A DNA stretch of 10,389 bases. It comes from an uncultured Oscillospiraceae bacterium. GTDB taxonomy: Bacteria; Bacillota; Clostridia; Oscillospirales; Acutalibacteraceae. The notes under the pieces were generated by a model. That model did not search any database. It saw nothing but the letters and a program-made list of their open reading frames with translations, and had not been told where the DNA came from. Position 1 is the first letter of the stretch, and every line of letters starts with the position of its first letter. The position numbers and the translations under genes were made by a program. Below are positions 1 through 5,525 of this stretch, piece by piece. Location of the stretch: NCBI GenBank assembly GCA_905200265.1, contig CAJKJS010000030.1, positions 1 through 10,389 on the forward strand. Reading direction: 5' to 3'.

Positions 1-21
1 GCCGGCAAACAGTACTTTCAC
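1..21 (-). CDS. murG: MurG 5' end (partial): UDP-GlcNAc transferase, first 7 codons
   Basis: Reading the minus strand from 21, a GTG codon opens a frame giving MKVLFAG before the window ends. This is the characteristic N-terminus of MurG, which normally continues into the glycine-rich GGGTxGH loop. A GGGAGG ribosome site lies at 29-34, 7 bases before the GTG. The gene starts 19 bases after the ftsW stop, exactly where murG normally sits. MurG adds GlcNAc to lipid I to make lipid II on the inner face of the membrane, the substrate that FtsW then polymerises. Only seven residues are visible, so the call depends on the motif start, the ribosome site and the gene order together. Confidence 0.8.
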
Positions 22-28
22 AAAAAGA

Positions 29-34
29 CCTCCC
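29..34 (-). promoter_or_regulatory. Ribosome binding site of murG
   Basis: The minus strand reads GGGAGG here, 7 bases upstream of the GTG at 21. It decides the murG start, which uses GTG rather than ATG. It lies in the 19-base gap after ftsW, so the two genes are almost certainly co-transcribed. Confidence 0.75.
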
Positions 35-40
35 TTTCCA

Positions 41-1282
41 CTATGTCTTATCCAGACTGGAGCTGCGCGAAACCGATAACAGTACACCCATTTCGCACAG
101 CAGAATCACCAGGGATGTGCCGCCGTAACTGAAGAACGGCAAGCTGATCCCGGTATTGTGAATGGTGTTGGTGACCACCATGATATTCAAAATCACCTGG
201 ATGCCCACCTGGGCCGTAATGCCAATGCCCAGCATGGTACCAAATTTATCCTGCGCATTCAGGGAAACTACGATCCCCCGCCAAATGAGCAGGGCAAACA
301 GCAAAATAATCACCAGCGCCCCGACAAACCCCAGCTCTTCGCACACAATGGCGAAAATAAAGTCGTTCTGGGGTTCGGGCAAATACAGATATTTTTGCCG
401 GCTCTGTCCCAGCCCCAGCCCCAAAGCCTGGCCGGAGCCAATGGCCATGAGCGACTGCTGGGTTTGCCAGGTATCGACGCCTTCCGGCGGGTTAAACGGG
501 TCCAGCCATCCTTTAATACGCTCCAGCGCATAGCTGAATTTGTCGGAGTACAGGAGCAAATACAAAATACCGGCTCCGGCCAGACCTCCCGCTACGGCGA
601 ACCACCGCAGTTTGACGCCGCCGATGAACAGCATCACCGCCGCAATGGCCAGCACAATGAGCGTTGCTGACACATGGTTTTCCACCAAAATCAGGCCCGC
701 GATCATCAGAAGGATGATCAGATACGGCAGCACCCCGTACCGGAATGTGCCCATTTTGTGGTAGTTGATCGAAATCAGGTGCGCAAAAATCAGCACCAGC
801 GTAAATTTCGCTATTTCCGACGGCTGGAAGTTAATGGGGCCGATATACAGCCACCGGTTTGCGCCGTTTAAGATAGGCGCAATACTGGTGCCCGCCAGCA
901 CTTTTACCGCGGCCAATAACCCCAGCGTGACAAAAAACAGGGGGAATGCAAATTTGTGCAGGTGATGGTAGTCAAACAGGGAAATCAGCCCCATGAATAC
1001 CAGCCCCAAAATCGCAAACAGCGCCTGTGGCGTGATAAAATGATAGCTGTTGTCAAAATAGTAGTACGAGTAGGCATAGCTGGCCGAAAACAGCATGATC
1101 AGCCCAATCACCAGCAGCACCAGAATCAAGTAGAAAAGCGGGCGGTCAACCCCACTGCGGGCGCTGAAAACCCGGAACTTTTTGCGTACCCGTTTTTTCA
1201 CTTTTCCCACTTCCGGAGCCAGGGCGCCGGAAGCCATCCCCCGTGGGGCGGCTGCTTGTTGCCGTTGTGAAACCGAACGCAC
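41..1282 (-). CDS. ftsW: FtsW/SpoVE family SEDS peptidoglycan polymerase
   Basis: A 413-residue polytopic membrane protein of the SEDS (shape, elongation, division, sporulation) family, which polymerises lipid II into glycan strands with a partner class B PBP. Family signatures are in order: GANRWLYIG and FQPSEIAKF (140-160), a clostridial-like NHVSAT variant of the usual PDxGT loop (202-207), PEPQNDFIF (302-310) with D307 aligning to the essential aspartate of the family, EELG (315-318), and the C-terminal PFFSYGGTS (382-390). A basic cytoplasmic tail of about 45 residues precedes the first membrane helix (about 48-68). The start is GTG, fixed by a strong AAAAAGGAGG 8 bases upstream. The gene follows mraY by 46 bases with no murD between, and is followed by murG. 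In spore formers the gene at this place can be spoVE, the sporulation SEDS protein; sequence alone does not separate the two. Confidence 0.95.
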   Translation of the reverse strand: MRSVSQRQQAAAPRGMASGALAPEVGKVKKRVRKKFRVFSARSGVDRPLFYLILVLLVIGLIMLFSASYAYSYYYFDNSYHFITPQALFAILGLVFMGLISLFDYHHLHKFAFPLFFVTLGLLAAVKVLAGTSIAPILNGANRWLYIGPINFQPSEIAKFTLVLIFAHLISINYHKMGTFRYGVLPYLIILLMIAGLILVENHVSATLIVLAIAAVMLFIGGVKLRWFAVAGGLAGAGILYLLLYSDKFSYALERIKGWLDPFNPPEGVDTWQTQQSLMAIGSGQALGLGLGQSRQKYLYLPEPQNDFIFAIVCEELGFVGALVIILLFALLIWRGIVVSLNAQDKFGTMLGIGITAQVGIQVILNIMVVTNTIHNTGISLPFFSYGGTSLVILLCEMGVLLSVSRSSSLDKT

Positions 1283-1290
1283 CTACTGCG

Positions 1291-1300
1291 CCTCCTTTTT
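1291..1300 (-). promoter_or_regulatory. Strong ribosome binding site of ftsW
   Basis: The minus strand reads AAAAAGGAGG, 8 bases before the GTG at 1282. This near-perfect site supports the GTG start over the in-frame ATG at residue 16, which would trim the N-terminal tail. Confidence 0.8.
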
Positions 1301-1328
1301 CTTCTTGCGGCCCGAAAAGCCGCCCGTT

Positions 1329-2330
1329 TTACAGGCCAAACGCCACCAGCGCCAGCCCGATACCACCGCCAATAGCCGTGATCAGCCCAAATACCGTACA
1401 GATTTTCACTTCGCTCCATCCGCACATTTCGCAGTGGTGATGGATGGGGCTCATCTTAAACAGGCGCTTGCCGTGGGTGAGTTTGAAATATACCACCTGC
1501 AAGACTACCGACAAAATCTCCACAAAGTAGATAATACCCAAAGGCAGCATCATCACCGGCATATCCAGCCCGAACGCCATGGCGCACACGGCGCCGCCCA
1601 AAAACAGGGAACCGGTATCGCCCATGAACACTTTCGCCGGGTTGAAGTTCCACAGCAAAAAGCCCATGCACCCGGCGGCAATGGCCACCGAGAAAATACC
1701 CATGCCGTACATGTTCATCAAACTGGCGATCAGCATAAAGAACACGCCCACAAAGAACGTGACGGAAGCATTCAGCCCATCAATGCCGTCGGTGAGGTTG
1801 ACGGCGTTGACAACCCCCACAATAACGACGGCACACAGCGGCCAGTAGAACCACCCAAGGTCCACCGCTCCCACAAAGGGGATCATGGTGGCGGAGTCGC
1901 CGCCCGACGATGCCAGCACACCCAGGTACGCCCCGGCTACCACAAACTGCAAAATCAGTTTTTGCAGCGCCGTCAGCCCCAGGTTGCGCTTTTTCACCAC
2001 TTTGATATAGTCATCGATAAAGCCCACGGCGCCAAAGCCCAGGGCCATGCCCAATCCGGCAAATACCCGCACTTTCAGCAGGAACGTTTCATCCTGCACA
2101 TTCAAGTAAAAGGCCGGCACACAAATGGCCACCGCCAAGGTAATGCCTACCATAAACATCAGCCCGCCCATGGTCGGCGTGCCCTGTTTTTTCTGGTGCC
2201 ACTTGGGGCCTTCTTCCCGAATGGTCTGGCCAAAGTTCAGCTTGTGCAAAAACGGCACCATCCATTTTCCCAATAGGGCCGTTACGCCAAACGCAATCAC
2301 GGCTGCCAGCAAGGTCCACATTCCGCTCAT
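1329..2330 (-). CDS. mraY: Phospho-MurNAc-pentapeptide translocase (MraY)
   Basis: A 333-residue integral membrane enzyme that transfers phospho-MurNAc-pentapeptide from UDP to undecaprenyl phosphate, giving lipid I, the first membrane step of peptidoglycan synthesis. All family motifs are visible: the cytoplasmic loop GPKWHQKKQGTPTMGG (41-56), the aspartate pair in GFIDDY (D106, D107), NLTDGIDGL (178-186), MGDTGSL (236-242) and the histidine motif PIHHHCE (295-301), with about ten hydrophobic segments around them. The length is typical of the family. ATG start at 2330, with GGTGGAG 7-10 bases upstream inside a long purine-only run. It follows the class B PBP after a 211-base gap with its own regulatory signals, and ftsW comes next. 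Many clusters place murE and murF before mraY and murD after it; neither is present here. Confidence 0.97.
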   Translation of the reverse strand: MSGMWTLLAAVIAFGVTALLGKWMVPFLHKLNFGQTIREEGPKWHQKKQGTPTMGGLMFMVGITLAVAICVPAFYLNVQDETFLLKVRVFAGLGMALGFGAVGFIDDYIKVVKKRNLGLTALQKLILQFVVAGAYLGVLASSGGDSATMIPFVGAVDLGWFYWPLCAVVIVGVVNAVNLTDGIDGLNASVTFFVGVFFMLIASLMNMYGMGIFSVAIAAGCMGFLLWNFNPAKVFMGDTGSLFLGGAVCAMAFGLDMPVMMLPLGIIYFVEILSVVLQVVYFKLTHGKRLFKMSPIHHHCEMCGWSEVKICTVFGLITAIGGGIGLALVAFGL

Positions 2331-2368
2331 ATGTATTTCTCCACCTTTTTCTTTTTCCCCTTTTTCTG

Positions 2369-2400
2369 AAAAATAACCGGGGAAATCTGTTTTTTTCCGG
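2369..2400 (-). terminator. Possible weak terminator or attenuator before mraY
   Basis: On the minus strand, CCGGAAA pairs with TTTCC and GG further on (two bases bulged), giving about 7 pairs around an A-rich loop, and is followed at once by TTATTTTT (2376-2369). The shape is terminator-like but the stem is short and bulged. It lies 39 bases before the mraY start and downstream of a candidate promoter, so it could end transcripts from the PBP or act as an attenuator. Without folding energies this is tentative. Confidence 0.3.
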
Positions 2401-2424
2401 GCCCGGCCTGTCGGGCGGACCCGC

Positions 2425-2447
2425 CGCCGTGGGGGTTCCCCACGGCG
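2425..2447 (-). other. Perfect 10-bp GC-rich hairpin in the mraY leader
   Basis: Inverted repeat CGCCGTGGGG / CCCCACGGCG with a 3-base loop. No T-run follows on either strand, so it is not a standard intrinsic terminator. It begins about 12 bases after the candidate -10 box at 2459-2464 and would form the very 5' end of an mraY transcript. It is followed on the minus strand by more GC-rich self-complementary sequence (for example GCCCG/CGGGC around 2401-2416). It may protect the RNA 5' end or take part in attenuation; the role is unknown. Confidence 0.6.
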
Positions 2448-2458
2448 AGCTTAGCGTT

Positions 2459-2467
2459 ATTATAGCA
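2459..2467 (-). promoter_or_regulatory. Candidate extended -10 promoter for mraY
   Basis: The minus strand reads TGCTATAAT, a full TATAAT box with the TGn extension. No good -35 lies 16-18 bases upstream (nearest is GTTTAA/TGTTTA), as is common for extended -10 promoters. Predicted transcription start near 2452, giving a leader of about 120 bases before mraY at 2330. It would let mraY, ftsW and murG be expressed independently of the PBP. Confidence 0.5.
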
Positions 2468-2541
2468 CATCCGTGCCATTTTAAACATCCCGGGGGACGT
2501 TCGGGGCTCCCTCTTCCAGTAACTGGAAAAATAGTTTTACG

Positions 2542-4749
2542 CTACATCACCGCGTCGGCCTCGATAAAGTTCACCGTAATGACCGTGCCCTGTTTCACTT
2601 TTTCGCCGGCTTTTATGCTCTGCGACTGGGAGACACCGTTGCCGGTGATGGCGCCGGTCATACAAATCTGTACCCCGGCGTTTGTCGCCCGTTCATTCGC
2701 CTGAGAGAACGAAAGGCCCGTCAGATCGGGCACCGTGACGGTTTCTTCCTGGCTTTCCTCTGTGGTATACAGCACCACCGTGCCCTGCTTCGGGATTTTT
2801 TCCCCACCGGCCGGGCTCTGGGCCAGGACTTTGTCGCCGTCGCCCTTAATGATGACCGTAAAGCCTTCCTGGTCGAGCTTGGTTTTCGCGGTGTCGGCGC
2901 CTTCGCCCACCACGTTTTCCACCGTGGTATCCAGGCGGCTGAGCTCTTCTTCGGTATACACCGGTTCCACTCCCAAATAGGGCAGGATCTGGCTCATGCA
3001 GTTGGCAAACACCGGACCGGCTACCGTGCCGCCGTAATAGCTCTCGCCTTCCGGTTCATCGAAGAAGATGAGCAGCGCATATTCCGGGTCATCCGCGGGG
3101 GCAAACCCGCAGTAGGAAGCGATGTAGTGTTTTTTGGAGGTATCAATGTTATCTTCCAGAATTTTCTGGGAGGTACCGGTTTTGCCGCAAATGCGGTACC
3201 CGGCAATATACCCGTTTTTCGCCGTACCGGAGGTGGCGTTGGTATGCAGAATATCCACCATACGGCGGCTGGTTTCTTCGGAAATCACCTGGCGGCGGTA
3301 GCTGGTATCGGTGGTGGCGATAATGTTGCCGTCGCTGTCTTCGATATGATCGACCAGGTGCGGCTGCACCAGATAGCCGCCGTTGGCCACCGCAGCGCAG
3401 GCGGTGATCATATGAATGGGCGTAATACTGAAGTTCTGGCCGAAGGATTCCGTGGCCAGTTCCACCGGGCCCATATCCTCCCCGTGGTACAGGGTGGTAC
3501 CTTCGCCGGGCAGGTCGATACCGGTTTTTTCCGTAAAGCCGAAGGCATCGAAATATTTAAAGAAGGTCAAGGCCCCCAGCTGTTCGCCCAGCCACATAAA
3601 GTACGGGTTGCAGGAGTTACACAGCCCCTGCACAAACGTTTCTTCCCCGTGGCCGGATGTCCAGCAGTGCAGGATTTCCCCCGCTACCGTGGAGGAACCG
3701 GTACAGGTAAACCGGGTCTCTTCCGTTACAATGCCCTCTTCCAGCGCCATCGATCCCGTACACATTTTAAACACGGAACCGGGGTAATAGGTGTCGGAAA
3801 CGGCCTTATTCCGCCACTGTTTTTGCAGCGCTTCGTTATACGCTTCGTCCTGCTCGTCTTCCGGCAGGGCGTCGATTTCCTTTTGTACCTCTTCGTCCAT
3901 CAGGGTGAAGGGGTCGTTGGGATCAAACGAACCTTCTACCGCCAGCCCCAAAATCGCCCCGGTTTTCACGTTCATCAGCACAGCCACGGCGCCTTCCTGT
4001 ACATCATTATCAATGATGCCCTGTTTGAGGGCCTCCTCCAGAATGGACTGCACATTGCTGTCGATAGTCAGCACCAGGTTGTTGCCGTCCTGGGCTTCGA
4101 TTTTCTGTTCGTACTCAAAGGGCATGTCGGTACCGGCCGCATTTTTGGCCGTCACCAGACGCCCGGCGGTTCCGCTTAACTCATCGTCGTACTGGGTTTC
4201 CAGACCGGACAGCCCCTGGCTGTCGGTACCGGTAAAGCCCAGGGTCTGGGACAAAAAGTCCCCATAGGGATAGTACCGTTTGTAATCTTCGATGAGCTGC
4301 ACGCCGCGCTTAATCTCTTCTTCTTCCAAAAATTCGTTGATTTCGTCGCGCACGCTGGTTTCGACTTTGCGTTTGACATACGTAAAGTACGTGTCCTTTT
4401 TCGTTAGGGCGTAGATCTCTTCTTCGTCCATATCCAAAATTTCAGAAAGACCTTTTGCCAGCGTCCGGCGGGTTTCGTCGTCTTCGATGTACGCCGGTTC
4501 CAGCGCCACCGTCCACACGCTGGCACTTTCGGCCAGCACATTGCCGTTACAGTCGTAAATCGTGCCCCGCTGGGCCGACAGGCTGGTGGTTTGCAAGCTC
4601 TGGTCCAGGGCCATGGAGCGCAGCTCTTCCCCTTCCACCAGTTGCAGACGAACCAGGTTAAAAAGAATCCACCCAAAGCCCACACCGATCAGTAAGATCA
4701 GCAAAACTAAGGTGCGGCGCCACATGCGGATTGTGGTTCCCGATGCCAT
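2542..4749 (-). CDS. ftsI: Class B penicillin-binding protein, FtsI/PbpB/SpoVD family, two PASTA domains
   Basis: A 735-residue DD-transpeptidase anchored by one N-terminal membrane helix (about 12-33). The non-catalytic PBP dimer region runs about 57-210 and opens with RGTIYD. The transpeptidase domain carries S325 in the SxxK motif PGSVFK, S379-C380-N381 as SxN, and KTGT at 523-526. Two C-terminal PASTA modules lie at about 608-664 and 670-728. It cross-links septal or cortex peptidoglycan and should pair with the FtsW/SpoVE protein encoded downstream. C362 (in HCWTSGHG) and C380 (in NSCNP) match the SpoVD cysteine pair, whereas two PASTA modules recall vegetative PbpB of Bacillus; SpoVD has one. 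A function in sporulation, division or both is open, and spoVD would be an equally fair symbol. ATG start at 4749 with AAAGGAG 5 bases upstream. Stop TAG at 2544-2542. Confidence 0.93.
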   Translation of the reverse strand: MASGTTIRMWRRTLVLLILLIGVGFGWILFNLVRLQLVEGEELRSMALDQSLQTTSLSAQRGTIYDCNGNVLAESASVWTVALEPAYIEDDETRRTLAKGLSEILDMDEEEIYALTKKDTYFTYVKRKVETSVRDEINEFLEEEEIKRGVQLIEDYKRYYPYGDFLSQTLGFTGTDSQGLSGLETQYDDELSGTAGRLVTAKNAAGTDMPFEYEQKIEAQDGNNLVLTIDSNVQSILEEALKQGIIDNDVQEGAVAVLMNVKTGAILGLAVEGSFDPNDPFTLMDEEVQKEIDALPEDEQDEAYNEALQKQWRNKAVSDTYYPGSVFKMCTGSMALEEGIVTEETRFTCTGSSTVAGEILHCWTSGHGEETFVQGLCNSCNPYFMWLGEQLGALTFFKYFDAFGFTEKTGIDLPGEGTTLYHGEDMGPVELATESFGQNFSITPIHMITACAAVANGGYLVQPHLVDHIEDSDGNIIATTDTSYRRQVISEETSRRMVDILHTNATSGTAKNGYIAGYRICGKTGTSQKILEDNIDTSKKHYIASYCGFAPADDPEYALLIFFDEPEGESYYGGTVAGPVFANCMSQILPYLGVEPVYTEEELSRLDTTVENVVGEGADTAKTKLDQEGFTVIIKGDGDKVLAQSPAGGEKIPKQGTVVLYTTEESQEETVTVPDLTGLSFSQANERATNAGVQICMTGAITGNGVSQSQSIKAGEKVKQGTVITVNFIEADAVM

Positions 4750-4775
4750 GCATACTCCTTTCCCGATAGGTAATG

Positions 4776-4793
4776 GCCGCCAAAACCGGCGGC
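4776..4793 (-). other. Hairpin just upstream of the PBP ribosome site
   Basis: GCCGCC / GGCGGC with a 6-base loop (GGTTTT on the minus strand), extendable by two A-T pairs with one bulged base. No T-run follows, so it is not a terminator. It sits about 18 bases before the GGAG of the PBP gene and may affect translation or RNA stability. Confidence 0.45.
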
Positions 4794-4813
4794 ATCCTTG
4801 TTACAGCAGAAAA

Positions 4814-4879
4814 GAGTTAAGGAGATTCCGCCCGGAAATCTCATTTCGGAAATTTCTGTTTTGGAAACTCTCTTAACTC
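4814..4879 (-). other. 66-base nested inverted repeat in the ftsL-PBP gap
   Basis: Outer arms GAGTTAAG and CTTAACTC (8 perfect pairs; 4872-4879 with 4814-4821) enclose a second hairpin at 4822-4842 (GAGATTTCC against GGAATCTC with one bulged base, 4-base loop). On the minus strand the outer arm is followed by TTTTCTG, so the whole could act as a partial terminator, an attenuator or an RNA processing site. The two hairpins share junction bases, so outer and inner stems could stack. It is much more structured than expected between two genes of a tight operon. Confidence 0.45.
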
Positions 4880-4897
4880 CCACATGGAAAGCACAGG

Positions 4898-4919
4898 GCC
4901 GGCTTCGGAAGAAACCGGC
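4898..4919 (-). other. Stem-loop at the start of the PBP leader
   Basis: On the minus-strand RNA, GCCGGUUUC pairs with GAAGCCGGC (9 pairs, one of them G-U) around a UUCC loop. The wobble is allowed only in the minus-strand RNA, which agrees with the direction of transcription. No T-run follows. It starts 6 bases after the candidate sigma-E -10 box, so a transcript from there would begin in or next to this stem. Confidence 0.5.
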
Positions 4920-4924
4920 ACCAT

Positions 4925-4954
4925 AATGTATGTATTCTTCTTCGTTTGTTATGA
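4925..4954 (-). promoter_or_regulatory. Candidate sigma-E (sporulation) promoter for the PBP gene
   Basis: The minus strand carries CATACATT at 4932-4925, a full match to the Bacillus sigma-E -10 consensus CATACAnT, and TCATAAC at 4954-4948, matching 5 of 7 positions of the -35 consensus kmATATT, with a 15-base spacer. The -35 overlaps the ftsL stop codon. In Bacillus subtilis spoVD is transcribed from a sigma-E promoter in the corresponding place. No good sigma-A promoter is seen in this gap (a CTGTCA/TACATA pair with 17-base spacing is weak). The assignment is inference from consensus and context. Confidence 0.45.
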
Positions 4955-5470
4955 CAGCAGCCCCGAAAGGAACGAAACCACCTGGTCCCACCAGGAGCCC
5001 TGGCCGGCGTCGTGCAGGACTTCGCCTTTGTCGCTGTCGTTGAGGGTAATATACGTGATTTGCCCCTCGCTAATGGCTTTCATGCCCAGTTTTTCTTCCG
5101 CGTATTTTTCCACATCGCTCATGGATTTCCCATCCTGGGCCGTCATTTGCAGCTGCACATAAATGCTTTCCTGCTCTTCCAGCGCTTTTTCGGCCTGGGT
5201 GATGTTGGTGGTCAGTTCGTTGAGCTGCACCTGGTTATAAATCATCAGCATCACAATCCCCAGCATGCTCAATAGCGCCGTGAAAAAGCCCAGCGTACGC
5301 ATGGGGCTGCGCCGGTGGCGTGCATGACGGTGAGTTTCGGGCTCAGGCAGATGAATCACATTGTCATGGGGAACCGGAACATCCTGCTTTGGCTTCGGCA
5401 CAGCGGTACCCGTTACCGGGCGAGTTTCAAATAAAGAGAGATCATATGCTTCGGTTCGTTCCATTGCCAT
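4949..5470 (-). CDS. ftsL: FtsL-like bitopic cell-division protein
   Basis: A 173-residue protein with a cytoplasmic N-terminus of about 56 residues ending in an Arg/His-rich stretch, one membrane helix (about 59-79), a coiled coil (about 80-110) and the segment VEKYAEEKLGMKAISEGQ (120-137), whose LGM...GQ pattern is typical of the FtsL/DivIC septum-initiator families. FtsL scaffolds the divisome outside the membrane and helps activate the FtsW/FtsI pair. Its place between rsmH and the class B PBP is the conserved ftsL position, which weighs most because FtsL proteins diverge strongly. The C-terminus ends in an amphipathic WWDQVVSFLSGLLS (160-173), which I do not know as a common FtsL trait. 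ATG start at 5470, with AAAGGAG 11 bases upstream; a second ATG two codons later is less well placed. It follows rsmH by 55 bases, which include a small GGCCG/CGGCC hairpin (5507-5521). Confidence 0.82.
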   Translation of the reverse strand: MAMERTEAYDLSLFETRPVTGTAVPKPKQDVPVPHDNVIHLPEPETHRHARHRRSPMRTLGFFTALLSMLGIVMLMIYNQVQLNELTTNITQAEKALEEQESIYVQLQMTAQDGKSMSDVEKYAEEKLGMKAISEGQITYITLNDSDKGEVLHDAGQGSWWDQVVSFLSGLLS

Positions 5471-5525
5471 GGGACTCTACGCTCCTTTTCAAAAGATTTG
5501 TCACAGGGCCGCTTTCCGGCCTATA

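Noticed and set aside
1307..1324. GCGGC/GCCGC inverted repeat between mraY and ftsW as a terminator
   Set aside because: Only 5 pairs and followed by purines on the transcribed strand; it lies just before the ftsW ribosome site, and no plus-strand gene exists for it to serve in the other direction.
1182..2276. Long plus-strand open frame of 364 codons
   Set aside because: It lies opposite mraY, whose family motifs are complete. The plus-strand product is rich in His/Gln with no domain, as expected from an antisense shadow of a GC-biased gene.
2514..2528. TTCCAG/CTGGAA inverted repeat after the PBP stop as a terminator
   Set aside because: Only 6 pairs with a 3-base loop, and followed by GAGGGAG rather than T residues on the minus strand.
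3127..4179. Plus-strand open frame of 350 codons
   Set aside because: Antisense to the transpeptidase domain of the PBP, with no recognisable motif and no convincing ribosome site.
4707..4991. Minus-strand 94-codon frame spanning the ftsL-PBP gap
   Set aside because: It overlaps both neighbours out of frame, begins at a GTG without a good ribosome site and shows no membrane, domain or low-complexity signature. The gap is better explained by RNA structure and a promoter.
4884..5162. Plus-strand 92-codon frame starting in the same gap
   Set aside because: No ribosome site before the ATG and most of it is antisense to ftsL.
5507..5521. GGCCG/CGGCC hairpin between rsmH and ftsL as a terminator
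   Set aside because: Only 5 pairs and no adjacent T-run; operon continuity into ftsL is more likely.
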